A stretch of DNA of 64,000 nt. It comes from Mediterranea sp. An20. GTDB lineage: Bacteria > Bacteroidota > Bacteroidia > Bacteroidales > Bacteroidaceae. A model generated the notes under the pieces. It did no database searches. It saw only the letters and a program-made list of their open reading frames with translations, and was not told the origin of the DNA. This document shows, piece by piece, positions 55,148 through 63,074 of the stretch. How positions within the stretch are numbered: the stretch's first letter is position 1; each line of letters starts with the position of its first letter. Both the position numbers and the translations under genes were made by a program. The DNA lies in NCBI RefSeq assembly GCF_002160055.1, contig NZ_NFJV01000001.1:124001-188000 (forward strand), in the 5' to 3' direction.

Positions 55148-56536
55148 TTACTTACACATCATCTTGCAATCCCTGCACCGTCCCAGTTCGCCGCGGAAAC
55201 GCTTCTCCACCAGGTGATGCAGGCGGTCGCGCAAAGCATCAAGACGGATGGTGTCCACCACTTCGCCCACGAAGGCAAACATCAGCAGCAGACGAGCTTC
55301 ACGCAGAGGGATGCCGCGCTGTTGCATGTAGAACAGAGCCTGGTTGTCCAACTGGCCCACGGTGGCGCCGTGGCTGCACTTCACATCATCGGCATATATC
55401 TCTAATTGAGGCTGGGTGTACATACGGGCATCGCGGGTAGCGCAGAGGTTGCGGTTGGTCTGGCGGGCATCGGTGTGCTGCGCACCGGGGCGGACGAGAA
55501 CAAGTCCGGCAAAGGCACCCGTGGCGTGGTCGTCCAACACATACTTATAAAGTTGGCGCGAGGTACACGAGGGTACGGCATGGTCCACGACGGTGCGGTT
55601 GTCCACATGCTGGTTCTGGTCGGCGATGGCCATGCCACAGAGGTCAAGGGTAGCCTGTTCGCCTGCCAGGAGAACCCGGGCAGTGTTGCGCGTGGTGCCG
55701 CAGGTCAGGGTCATACCGTTGAGCAGGACATTGCTGCCGGCTTCCTGACGGACGTAGAGGTTGCTCAGGCGGGTGGTACCCGTGTGCGTTTCCTCCAGTT
55801 CGTAGAGGTCGAAAGTAGCGTTGCGTCCCACGAAGACTTCGATAACCTGCGTGGCCAGAAAGTTCACCTCGTCCATGGCATGGTCGCACACCAGGAGGCG
55901 AGCCTGTGCATCGTCTTCCAGCACAATAAGCACGCGGCGGTTGACCAGCAGGGGCACGGTGCTGCGCAGGATGTTGATAAGCTGGATGGGCTTCTCCACC
56001 ACTACGCCACGGGGCACGTAGAGCACCACGCCATCTTGCGCGAAGGCGGTGTTGAAAGCGGTCAGCCCGTCGTTGGACGTATCGGCAAGGGTACCGAGGT
56101 AGCGGGAAACGAGTTCGGGATAGTCGCGGAAACTGCCGATGAGCATGCCGTTGGCATTAGCTACGGGTGACGAGCTACGAGTTACAAGTTCTTCTGCATC
56201 ACTACTCGTAGCTTGTAGCTTGTAGCTTGCAGCTGAATAAAACATGTCGTTCACCACGAAGAAGAGCGAAGTACTCATGTTGGGCACATCGCACTTAAAC
56301 ACCTCATAAGGGTTGACAGGCATCTGCAAGCGCTTGAGGTTCATACCGTAGTCGGGCTCGAAGGCCTGTGCCACGTCGGTGTACTTACAGTCTTCCTGCC
56401 GGCGCGTGGGAAAGCCCAGGCGTTCGAAGTCGGCAAAGGCACGGGCGCGCAGTTCGTTCAGCGGGGCGGCGCTGTGGGCGCGCAGCAAGGCTTCTGCCTG
56501 GGTATATAAGTCAATGTATTGCTGTTCGGGTTTCAT
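55148..56536 (-). CDS. sufD: Fe-S cluster assembly protein SufD
   Basis: The 462-residue protein is a SufD component of the SufBCD scaffold complex. It shows RRQEDCKYTDV near the N-terminus, a central beta-helix region with GVVVEKPIQLINIL, and the C-terminal signature KCSHGATVGQLDNQALFYMQQRGIPLREARLLLMFAF. In the N-terminal third, residues about 103-126 are encoded by a 72-base heptad-repeat element in frame. The gene ends near the sigma-operon hairpin and follows sufC on the minus strand. Confidence 0.94.
   Translation of the reverse strand: MKPEQQYIDLYTQAEALLRAHSAAPLNELRARAFADFERLGFPTRRQEDCKYTDVAQAFEPDYGMNLKRLQMPVNPYEVFKCDVPNMSTSLFFVVNDMFYSAASYKLQATSSDAEELVTRSSSPVANANGMLIGSFRDYPELVSRYLGTLADTSNDGLTAFNTAFAQDGVVLYVPRGVVVEKPIQLINILRSTVPLLVNRRVLIVLEDDAQARLLVCDHAMDEVNFLATQVIEVFVGRNATFDLYELEETHTGTTRLSNLYVRQEAGSNVLLNGMTLTCGTTRNTARVLLAGEQATLDLCGMAIADQNQHVDNRTVVDHAVPSCTSRQLYKYVLDDHATGAFAGLVLVRPGAQHTDARQTNRNLCATRDARMYTQPQLEIYADDVKCSHGATVGQLDNQALFYMQQRGIPLREARLLLMFAFVGEVVDTIRLDALRDRLHHLVEKRFRGELGRCRDCKMMCK
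56161..56232. repeat. Symmetric heptad-repeat element inside sufD
   Basis: Four heptads (CTACGGG, TGACGAG, CTACGAG, TTACAAG) at 56161-56188, a 16-base centre, and four inverted heptads (CTCGTAG, CTTGTAG, CTTGTAG, CTTGCAG) at 56205-56232 total exactly 72 bases, 24 codons. The reading frame of sufD runs through unbroken. Confidence 0.7.
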
Positions 56537-56540
56537 ATAT

Positions 56541-56700
56541 CTTAATGAGGAATTATGAATGAAGAAGGAAGAATCATTTTCACGAAGAATAAAGAAAGAT
56601 GAATGAAGAATGCTGCATGAAGAATATCCGGTCGTTTTCTGTTCGGCTTCCTGCCGGATGCCTGTACGCGTAATTCTTCATGCATCCTTCGTCATGCTTC
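56541..56700. repeat. Heptad-arm hairpin between sufD and sufC
   Basis: The left arm is built of ATGAAGA-like heptads and the right arm of their inverse (TTCTTCATG, CTTCATG). GCATGAAGAAT (56615-56625) pairs perfectly with ATTCTTCATGC (56673-56683), with ATCCGG/CCGGAT inside. The right arm runs into the last codons of sufC (REIHEA then stop). Confidence 0.6.
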
Positions 56701-57447
56701 ATGAATCTCCCGTTTTATCCAGTCGAAGCCACGCTGTTCAATCTCCTGCGCCAGTTCCGGTCCCCCCGTCTTGACGATGCGGCCTCCGAGCAATACGTGC
56801 ACCGTGTCCGGCTTCAGGTAGTCCAGCAGGCGCTGGTAGTGCGTGATGACCAGAGCCGAAGTCTGCGGCGTACGGAGTTTGTTGAAGCCCTCAGCCACGA
56901 TGCGCAGTGCGTCCACGTCCAGCCCCGAGTCTGTCTCGTCGAGGATGGCGAAGGTCGGCTCCAACATGGCCATCTGGAAGATTTCGTTTCGTTTTTTCTC
57001 GCCTCCGCTGAAGCCTTCGTTCACCGAGCGGTTGGCCAGTTTGCTGTCCAGCTCGACGATGGCACGCTTCTCGCGCATCAGTTTGAGGAATTCCGAGGCG
57101 CTGAGGGCAGGCTGGTGGCGGTACTTGCGCTGCTCGTTGACGGCAGTGCGCATGAAGTTGACCATCGACACGCCGGGTATCTCCACCGGGGTCTGGAAGG
57201 AGAGGAACAGCCCCTCGTGGGCACGGTCTTCGGGCGAGAGGGCGAGTAGGTCCTTGCCGTTGAACAAGACTGTGCCATGCGTCACGCGATAGGCGGGATG
57301 CCCCACGAGGACGTTGCTCAGCGTGCTCTTGCCCGCACCGTTCTGTCCCATCAGGGCGTGTACCTCGCCATCGCGGATGGTGAGGTCGATGCCTTTCAAT
57401 ATCTCTTTGCCGTTTATCTCGGCATGAAGGTCTTTTATCTCTAACAT
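56692..57447 (-). CDS. sufC: Fe-S cluster assembly ATPase SufC
   Basis: The 251-residue ABC-type ATPase has Walker A GQNGAGKSTL near residue 33, the signature FSGGEKKRNEIFQMA near 148, Walker B FAILDETDSGLD near 171 and the switch histidine ITHY near 199. SufC powers the SufB2C2D scaffold. A TATCTTTG box 37 bases upstream gives sufCD a promoter separate from that of sufB. Confidence 0.97.
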   Translation of the reverse strand: MLEIKDLHAEINGKEILKGIDLTIRDGEVHALMGQNGAGKSTLSNVLVGHPAYRVTHGTVLFNGKDLLALSPEDRAHEGLFLSFQTPVEIPGVSMVNFMRTAVNEQRKYRHQPALSASEFLKLMREKRAIVELDSKLANRSVNEGFSGGEKKRNEIFQMAMLEPTFAILDETDSGLDVDALRIVAEGFNKLRTPQTSALVITHYQRLLDYLKPDTVHVLLGGRIVKTGGPELAQEIEQRGFDWIKREIHEA

Positions 57448-57484
57448 ATATTATATAAGGTGTTAAGGTGAGTGGTTTGAGGTG

Positions 57485-57492
57485 CAAAGATA
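57485..57492 (-). promoter_or_regulatory. -7 box for sufC-sufD
   Basis: TATCTTTG on the minus strand, 37 bases upstream of the sufC ATG. Confidence 0.5.
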
Positions 57493-57611
57493 CGAAATAA
57501 AGCGCGTATTACGAGATAAATGTTTAACTTTATGCCATTCAAACCCATAAAGGAGGAATGATTGTGAACGCGACCCCGTCATTAGAAAGAATGACGCTGC
57601 AACGTCCACAG

Positions 57612-58058
57612 CCCTTCCTGCCGATGCTACTCAGCATTCTTGCTCCGGCGATGTAACTCAGTTCGAGTCGGCGGCCCGGCAGGAAGGCCCTTGATTCTAC
57701 CTATCCGGGTAAGGATTAATGCATTGTTCGGGCATAATGATACGAATAATGTGCGAAAAAGGCAGGAATCAACAATTGATAACGGCGACGAAGCAGAGGT
57801 TACAGCCCTCTGAAGAAAGCGATAAGAAGCCAACTGCCAAGCGCACAGAAGGAAACTGCCAAGCGCGTTGGAGCAAGCCTCCAAGCGCTTGGCAGTAACC
57901 ATTTGTTTAACAAGCAAGTACAACTACAGCATTGGAGCCATTGCTTTTCCAACCAGGCAGGAATCTGCACAACAAATTAACGGGGAACGGCTGAAGGCCA
58001 CAACCCTTCCTGTCGGCGAAACTCAGCGATTTCGCTGTCGGCAATGTAGTTCAGTTCG
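57612..58058. repeat. Imperfect direct repeat of about 55 bases in the sufB-sufC gap
   Basis: 57612-57665 and 58004-58058 are clearly related. Both begin CCCTTCCTG, share ACTCAGC, then GGC-ATGTA and TCAGTTCG in the same order. On the minus strand both can be read as a similar peptide (ELSYIAGAR and ELNYIADSE). They may be the ends of a decayed or mobile element; I do not recognise it. The rest of the 666-base gap between sufC and the small membrane genes holds array 13 and the sufC box. Confidence 0.5.
57811..57898. repeat. 22-base tandem array, four units (array 13)
   Basis: Units begin at 57811 (TGAAGAAAGCGATAAGAAGC), 57833 and 57855 (both ACTGCCAAGCGC), and 57877 (GCCTCCAAGCGCTTGGCAG). 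The third and fourth fold into an 18-pair stem with one bulge. The perfect core CCAAGCGCTTGG occurs in the last unit. Confidence 0.8.
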
Positions 58059-58113
58059 CACAACAGCTCGGCGTTCAGCTTCATAGCGTTGTCCTTGTCA
58101 ATTCCTTCTTTTA

Positions 58114-58224
58114 TCAGATAAGATGATTGGCCTTCAGCCATTTCTTGCCGCTGGGGGTAAGAAAATACACCAAAGCAATAGCGCAAGGAATGCCCAAGAG
58201 TAAAAAACCGATAATTGCTCCCAT
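58114..58224 (-). CDS. Small 36-residue membrane protein
   Basis: An ATG at 58224 opens a 37-codon frame, MGAIIGFLLLGIPCAIALVY then FLTPSGKKWLKANHLI, with one membrane helix and a basic tail. It starts two bases after the stop of the 62-residue gene. The tight spacing and helix-plus-basic-tail design suggest a real mini-protein. Function unknown. A longer frame in another register (57977-58186) overlaps it and is less convincing. Confidence 0.55.
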   Translation of the reverse strand: MGAIIGFLLLGIPCAIALVYFLTPSGKKWLKANHLI

Positions 58225-58226
58225 AA

Positions 58227-58415
58227 TTATTGTTCCTTCTTTTTATTGGTAAGTATTAATCCTAATATCAATGCCAGCAAGGCCGATGTGAAACCTAATC
58301 CATAAATCAGCCATTTGTTGTCTCCCATATCCTTAAACAAGGAAGCGATGACGACACCGGTAAAGATATACTTCGATATATCAATCAGATAATTGCCCAG
58401 CTTCTCTTCCCACAT
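58227..58415 (-). CDS. Small 62-residue membrane protein (possibly DUF6722)
   Basis: The product has two hydrophobic helices (about residues 12-28 and 34-56), starting MWEEKLGNYLIDISKYIFTG and ending in a lysine-rich LTNKKKEQ tail. It has its own well-formed promoter (TTG, 19 bases, TAACTTTG). It may belong to the small Bacteroidales membrane family DUF6722, from memory only. It lies between sufB and sufC, splitting the suf genes, and is followed directly by the 36-residue gene. Confidence 0.75.
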   Translation of the reverse strand: MWEEKLGNYLIDISKYIFTGVVIASLFKDMGDNKWLIYGLGFTSALLALILGLILTNKKKEQ

Positions 58416-58433
58416 AACTGCTGATAAGCCCTA

Positions 58434-58463
58434 CAAAGTTAGTAATTTATATCCATGCGGCAA
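58434..58463 (-). promoter_or_regulatory. Promoter of the small membrane genes
   Basis: On the minus strand TTG (58463-58461), a 19-base spacer and TAACTTTG (58441-58434) lie 18 bases before the 62-residue gene, just inside the gap after sufB. Confidence 0.55.
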
Positions 58464-58479
58464 GCGTCTTATCCATATT

Positions 58480-59967
58480 CTATCCCACGCTCCCTTCCAG
58501 CGACACCGAGAGCAGCTTCTGCGCCTCAACAGCAAACTCCATAGGCAGTTTGTTGAGCACCTCCTTGGCATAGCCGTTGACGATGAGGCCCACGGCATCT
58601 TCGGTCGATATGCCGCGCTGGTTGCAGTAGAATATCTGGTCCTCGCTGATTTTCGAAGTCGTGGCCTCGTGCTCTACCACTGCCGTCTCGTTGTGTATGT
58701 CCATGTAAGGGAAGGTGTGCGCTCCGCACGCCGAGCCCAACAGCAACGAATCGCACTGGCTGTAGTTACGGGCATTGTCTGCCCGCTGGCCCACACGCAC
58801 CAATCCGCGGTAAGAATTCTCGCTTTGTCCGGCAGAGATGCCTTTGCTGACGATGGTGGAGCGGGTGTTCCGTCCCAGATGAATCATCTTCGTGCCCGTA
58901 TCGGCCTGCTGGTGGTGGTTGGTGACAGCCACGCTATAGAACTCACCCACGGAGTTGTCGCCCGCCAGCACCGTGCTGGGATACTTCCACGTAATGGCCG
59001 AGCCCGTCTCTACCTGCGTCCAGGAAAGCTTGGACGACTCACCCTTGCACAGCCCTCGCTTGGTGACGAAGTTGTACACCCCGCCACGGCCCTCGGCATC
59101 GCCGGGATACCAATTCTGCACGGTACTGTACTTCACCTCGGCGCGGTCGTGCACCACAATCTCCACGATGGCGGCGTGCAACTGATTCTCGTCGCGCATC
59201 GGGGCGGTACAGCCTTCGAGATAAGAGACGTACGAGTCGTCGTCCGCCACAATGAGTGTCCGCTCAAACTGCCCCGTATTCCGGGCATTGATACGGAAGT
59301 ACGTCGACAATTCCATCGGGCAACGCACGCCTTTGGGTATATAGACAAACGAGCCGTCGGAGAACACTGCCGAGTTGAGCGCAGCGAAAAAGTTGTCGCG
59401 GTAGGGCACCACGCTTCCTAAATAGCGTTGCACCAAATCGGGATGCTCACGCACGGCCTCGCTGATGGAGCAGAAGATGATGCCTTTCTCCATGAGTGTC
59501 TCCTTGAAGGTAGTCTTAACAGACACGGAGTCCATCACCGCATCCACCGCCATGCCGCTCAATGCCATCTGTTCCTCCAGAGGAATGCCCAGTTTGTTGA
59601 AGGTCTTGATAAGTTCGGGATCTACCTCCTCCATCGACTTGGGCGCGTTTTTCTTCTGCGCCGTAGGGTCGGCATAATACGATATGCTTTGGTAATCAAT
59701 CTCCGGGATACGAAGATGCGCCCACGTGGGCATCTCCATCGTCAGCCAATGGCGGTAAGCCTTAAGGCGGAACTCCAGGAGCCAGGCGGGTTCGCCCTTC
59801 TTCTCGGAGATAAGGCGGACAGTGTCTTCGGTCAGACCACGGTCGATGATGTCGGTGTGCACGTCGGTAGTGAAGCCATATTTGTATTTCTCTTCAGCCA
59901 GGCGGCGCACCAGTTCGTTATCCGCCTTGAGGGTATCTTTGTTCTTGTCAGATTCGTTCGGTTGCAT
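58480..59967 (-). CDS. sufB: Fe-S cluster assembly protein SufB
   Basis: The 495-residue scaffold protein has the family N-terminus ([19 protein letters not shown]), GTQ-like beta-helix core and the C-terminal block with [20 protein letters not shown] and [22 protein letters not shown]. Together with SufC and SufD it assembles Fe-S clusters in the cytoplasm. Its start overlaps the cvpA end by 20 bases, so the two are co-translated, while sufC lies 1 kb away across the small membrane genes. Confidence 0.97.
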   Translation of the reverse strand: MQPNESDKNKDTLKADNELVRRLAEEKYKYGFTTDVHTDIIDRGLTEDTVRLISEKKGEPAWLLEFRLKAYRHWLTMEMPTWAHLRIPEIDYQSISYYADPTAQKKNAPKSMEEVDPELIKTFNKLGIPLEEQMALSGMAVDAVMDSVSVKTTFKETLMEKGIIFCSISEAVREHPDLVQRYLGSVVPYRDNFFAALNSAVFSDGSFVYIPKGVRCPMELSTYFRINARNTGQFERTLIVADDDSYVSYLEGCTAPMRDENQLHAAIVEIVVHDRAEVKYSTVQNWYPGDAEGRGGVYNFVTKRGLCKGESSKLSWTQVETGSAITWKYPSTVLAGDNSVGEFYSVAVTNHHQQADTGTKMIHLGRNTRSTIVSKGISAGQSENSYRGLVRVGQRADNARNYSQCDSLLLGSACGAHTFPYMDIHNETAVVEHEATTSKISEDQIFYCNQRGISTEDAVGLIVNGYAKEVLNKLPMEFAVEAQKLLSVSLEGSVG

Positions 59968-60475
59968 CGTTTATCTCGTTATAAATTTGTCTGGTAAATT
60001 CTTGTGCGGCGGGCAAAAAGAGTCCGGCCAACGGCTTCAGCCTGTCGTAGAGCACGGACTGTCGCTTCTGGCTGCGGCTCAACAGGACATCGTCCGTATC
60101 GACCACCTCCAGCACGCACACCAGCAGGCTCAACACCAGGGCATGCAACAGCCCGCCCAGCACCGCGCCCAGCAGGCGGTTGAGCCAGCCGAGCGACACG
60201 GCTTCCATCATCTTGGTCAGCAGCGCGGCCACTAACCAGAAGAGCAGAGGCACCGCCACCCAGATGGCCACGAACGACAGCACCTGGGCCACCGTCAGGT
60301 TGTCCGTCACGTGACTGAACACCCGCTCTGCCACCGAGGCATACAAGACCTTGGCCGCCAGCAGTCCCACCACCAGCCCCAGCAGTCCCGCCAGTTGCTT
60401 CAAGGCTCCCCGCAGGAAGCCCAGCAGCACGCCGAGGCCGATGATTATAAGAAGGATAACGTCGAGTGTAGCCAT
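59948..60475 (-). CDS. cvpA: CvpA family membrane protein
   Basis: The 175-residue product begins [23 protein letters not shown] (chosen start 60475; the open frame reaches 60544 beyond the -7 box). It has four membrane helices and a polar tail ([20 protein letters not shown]). CvpA proteins are linked to colicin V export and envelope robustness; the mechanism is unknown. In Bacteroides it commonly precedes sufB, as here. Confidence 0.9.
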   Translation of the reverse strand: MATLDVILLIIIGLGVLLGFLRGALKQLAGLLGLVVGLLAAKVLYASVAERVFSHVTDNLTVAQVLSFVAIWVAVPLLFWLVAALLTKMMEAVSLGWLNRLLGAVLGGLLHALVLSLLVCVLEVVDTDDVLLSRSQKRQSVLYDRLKPLAGLFLPAAQEFTRQIYNEINDATERI

Positions 60476-60498
60476 GTATCTTCTTTGTTTACAGACGG

Positions 60499-60506
60499 CA
60501 AAGATA
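60499..60506 (-). promoter_or_regulatory. -7 box for cvpA-sufB
   Basis: TATCTTTG on the minus strand, 23 bases upstream of the cvpA ATG. Confidence 0.5.
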
Positions 60507-60662
60507 CAAATATTCCTGAAGAAAAGCCTCACTGCTCCCTGCATATTGAGCAGAAAGCCCCATCTTTACCACAATTAACGAAAGAAGAAGGCTGGCGATG
60601 GAAATGTAAGCCATTGGGGCGGAAAAGCCAAGCCAGGCAGTGCATTATTGCCCAAAAGGCAG

Positions 60663-60670
60663 TATCTTTG
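60663..60670 (+). promoter_or_regulatory. -7 box for sufS
   Basis: TATCTTTG, 25 bases before the sufS ATG at 60696. It faces away from the cvpA-sufB promoter, 160 bases apart. Confidence 0.5.
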
Positions 60671-60695
60671 CCCCCACAATCAAAGAAGGAGAAAT

Positions 60696-61916
60696 ATGCC
60701 TATGTACGACATCAACCAGATACGCGCCGACTTCCCCATTCTCGAGCGCACCGTCTACGGCAAGCCGCTGGTCTACCTGGACAACGGCGCCACCACGCAG
60801 AAACCCCGATGTGTGGTCGAAGCCATTACCAACGAGTACTACAACACCAACGCCAACGTGCATCGCGGTGTACACTTCCTATCCCAACAGGCTACGGAAT
60901 TGCACGAAGCCAGCCGCGAGACCGTGCGCAAGTTTATCAATGCCCGCAGCACTGCGGAAATCGTCTTCACCCGCGGCACCACGGAGAGCATCAACCTGCT
61001 GGCCACCACCTTCTGCCAGTCGCTGATGGAAGAGGACGACGAGGTTATCATCTCCGTGATGGAGCACCACAGCAACATCGTGCCTTGGCAACTGCAGGCG
61101 CGGCTGTGGGGTATCACGCTGCGCGTCATCCCCATGAACGACCGCGGCGAACTGCTTTTGGACGAATACGAAAAGCTTTTCTCCCCCCGCACAAAACTGG
61201 TCTGCGTGACTCACGTCAGCAACGTGCTGGGCACCGTCAATCCCGTCAAGCAGATGATTGCCACCGCCCATGCCCACGGCGTCCCCGTGCTGGTGGACGG
61301 CGCGCAGAGCATCCCCCACATGCGTGTCGACGTGCGCGAGCTGGATGCCGACTTCTACGTCTTCAGCGGTCACAAAGTCTACGGCCCCACAGGTGTCGGC
61401 GTACTCTACGGCAAGGAAAACTGGCTGGACCGTTTGCCTCCGTATCAGGGCGGCGGCGAGATGATTCAGCACGTCTCGTTCGAGAAGACCACCTTCAACG
61501 AACTGCCTTTCAAGTTCGAGGCCGGCACGCCCGACTATATCGGCACCACGGGCCTGGCCCGCGCGTTGGACTATGTCTCCGCTCTTGGCATGGACAACAT
61601 TGCCGCCTACGAACACGAACTGACCACCTATGCCACCCGTCGCCTGAAAGAAATCCCCGGCATGCGCCTCTTCGGCGAGTCGGAACAGAAGGGCAGCGTC
61701 ATCTCCTTCCTGGTGGGACAAATCCATCCCTTCGACCTCGGCACCCTGCTCGACCGCTTGGGCATCGCCGTGCGCACGGGTCATCACTGCGCCCAGCCGC
61801 TCATGACACGCCTCGGCATCGAAGGTACGGTGCGCGCCTCGTTCGGCCTGTACAACACGAAGGAAGAGATAGACGTGCTGGTGGCAGGCATCGAGCGAGT
61901 GAGAAAAATGTTCTGA
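60696..61916 (+). CDS. sufS: Cysteine desulfurase SufS
   Basis: The 406-residue PLP enzyme takes sulfur from cysteine for Fe-S assembly. It has VYLDNGATTQKP near residue 25, VVEAITNEYYNTNANVHRG near 40, EHHSNIVPWQ near 125, the PLP lysine in SGHKVYGPTGVGVLYG near 227 and the sulfur-accepting cysteine in GHHCAQPLM near 362. The ATG at 60696 gives the normal length; upstream codons include the -7 box. It is on the opposite strand from sufBCD. Confidence 0.95.
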   Translation: MPMYDINQIRADFPILERTVYGKPLVYLDNGATTQKPRCVVEAITNEYYNTNANVHRGVHFLSQQATELHEASRETVRKFINARSTAEIVFTRGTTESINLLATTFCQSLMEEDDEVIISVMEHHSNIVPWQLQARLWGITLRVIPMNDRGELLLDEYEKLFSPRTKLVCVTHVSNVLGTVNPVKQMIATAHAHGVPVLVDGAQSIPHMRVDVRELDADFYVFSGHKVYGPTGVGVLYGKENWLDRLPPYQGGGEMIQHVSFEKTTFNELPFKFEAGTPDYIGTTGLARALDYVSALGMDNIAAYEHELTTYATRRLKEIPGMRLFGESEQKGSVISFLVGQIHPFDLGTLLDRLGIAVRTGHHCAQPLMTRLGIEGTVRASFGLYNTKEEIDVLVAGIERVRKMF

Positions 61917-61920
61917 CAGC

Positions 61921-61962
61921 CGTAACCCGTAGCTTGTAACCCGTAGCTTGTAACTCGTAACT
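61921..61962. repeat. Six tandem heptads between sufS and the DUF486 gene
   Basis: CGTAACC, CGTAGCT, TGTAACC, CGTAGCT, TGTAACT and CGTAACT follow one another without spacing and fill the 55-base gap up to 9 bases before the next ATG. The motif is the same as in the sufD element. Confidence 0.7.
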
Positions 61963-61971
61963 ATATACTAT

Positions 61972-62340
61972 ATGAAAGGATTCTACACCATTCTGCTGCT
62001 CATCGTCTCCAACATCTTCATGACCTTTGCCTGGTACGGGCACCTGAAGCTGCAGGAGATGAAGATTACTACCCACTGGCCTCTGTTTGCCATCATTCTT
62101 TTCTCGTGGGGCATCGCCCTCTTCGAGTATTCCTGCCAGATTCCCGCCAACCGCATCGGTTTTGCGGGCAATGGCGGTCCGTTCTCGCTCATGCAGCTCA
62201 AGGTCATCCAGGAGGTCGTCACCCTCATCATCTTCACCGTCTTCACCACCCTGTTCTTCAAGGGCGAGACGCTGCACTGGAACCACCTGGCGGCATTCAT
62301 CTGCCTCATCCTGGCCGTCTATTTCGTGTTCATGAAATAA
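61972..62340 (+). CDS. DMT superfamily small membrane protein (DUF486)
   Basis: The 122-residue protein has four membrane helices and the DUF486 pattern SNIFMTFAWYGHLK (near 13), WGIALFEYSCQIPANRIG (near 47) and GGPFSLMQLKVIQEVVTL (near 68). The family is distantly related to drug/metabolite transporters; its role is unknown. It follows sufS with only heptad repeats between and may be co-transcribed with it. Confidence 0.87.
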   Translation: MKGFYTILLLIVSNIFMTFAWYGHLKLQEMKITTHWPLFAIILFSWGIALFEYSCQIPANRIGFAGNGGPFSLMQLKVIQEVVTLIIFTVFTTLFFKGETLHWNHLAAFICLILAVYFVFMK

Positions 62341-62407
62341 GCGGCCCGGCAGCCGGTGACGGCTGTTCCTCGCGCCCCTCTCCTATCTTACTGGCAAACA
62401 GACGATT

Positions 62408-62473
62408 GTTCCCAAGCCCTTGGAAGTCTCCTTCCAAGGGCTTGGGAGCCTGCTTCTCAGCGCCTGCAAGCCG
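62408..62473. repeat. 22-base tandem array, three units (array 14)
   Basis: Units begin at 62408 (GTTCCCAAGCCCTTGGAAG), 62430 (CCTTCCAAGGGCTTGGGAG) and 62452 (GCTTCTCAGCGCCTGCAAG). CCCAAGCCCTTGGAAG (62411-62426) and its perfect complement (62431-62446) form a 16-pair stem with a 4-base loop. It lies between the DUF486 and YbjQ genes. Confidence 0.8.
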
Positions 62474-62615
62474 GCTACGAAGAGCTACGGACTTCCCGCG
62501 TACCGTCCGAAGAAGAAAAAGAATGTTTTTTGCAAATTTCGCCCCCTCCCTGCAACTTTTCCTCGCTTCCGGACGACTAATAGAAAAAACATGTATTTTT
62601 AAACGCTGAACAACT

Positions 62616-62933
62616 ATGTTAGTAACTACAACAAACACCATCGAAGGCAAGCGCATCTCGCGCTACTTCGGCATTGTATCGGGCGAGACCATCATCGGCG
62701 CCAACGTATTCCGTGATTTCATGGCCGGCATCCGCGACTTCTTCGGCGGGCGCAGCGGCTCGTATGAAAAAGTATTGCGCGAAGCCAAAGAAACCGCCTT
62801 GCAGGAAATGCAGCAGCAGGCCCAACTGATGGGTGCCAATGCCATCATCGGCGTAGACCTGGACTACGAGACCGTGGGCGAGTCGATGCTGATGGTCACT
62901 GCCGCCGGGACGGCCGTGCTCTTAGAAGAATAG
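62616..62933 (+). CDS. YbjQ/UPF0145 family protein
   Basis: The 105-residue product shows the UPF0145 (heavy-metal-binding, DUF74) pattern: [21 protein letters not shown] at the N-terminus, then [14 protein letters not shown], and [17 protein letters not shown] near 70. Members form pentameric rings; a metal-binding role was proposed from structure but is not proven. It appears to be monocistronic. Confidence 0.92.
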   Translation: MLVTTTNTIEGKRISRYFGIVSGETIIGANVFRDFMAGIRDFFGGRSGSYEKVLREAKETALQEMQQQAQLMGANAIIGVDLDYETVGESMLMVTAAGTAVLLEE

Positions 62934-62954
62934 TGCTGCGGACGCCCCGCAGGA

Positions 62955-63020
62955 CCGCGAAGGCAGGAATTTCCGCAGGCAGACCGAAGAAACTCATGCC
63001 GGAATGTCTGCCTTTCGCGG
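62955..63020. terminator. GC-rich hairpin after the YbjQ gene
   Basis: CCGCGAAGGCAG (62955-62966) pairs with CTGCCTTTCGCGG (63008-63020) with one bulge. No T run follows, so it is a weak terminator candidate. Confidence 0.35.
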
Positions 63021-63029
63021 GAAAAAGCG

Positions 63030-63037
63030 TATTTTTG
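63030..63037 (+). promoter_or_regulatory. -7 box for the last glycosyltransferase
   Basis: TATTTTTG, 37 bases before the ATG at 63075, matches TAnnTTTG. Confidence 0.45.
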
Positions 63038-63074
63038 CAGGCAGAAAGAATAACCCGGCAAACATTGTGCCTTT

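Noticed and set aside
57977..58186. 69-codon minus-strand frame next to sufB with LNYIADSEIAEFRRQEG
   Set aside because: It overlaps the better-supported 36-residue membrane frame in another register and its C-terminal part is the 55-base repeat; kept only as repeat evidence.
60311..61939. 542-codon frame overlapping sufS
   Set aside because: It is an arginine/proline-rich shadow of sufS in another frame without any motif.
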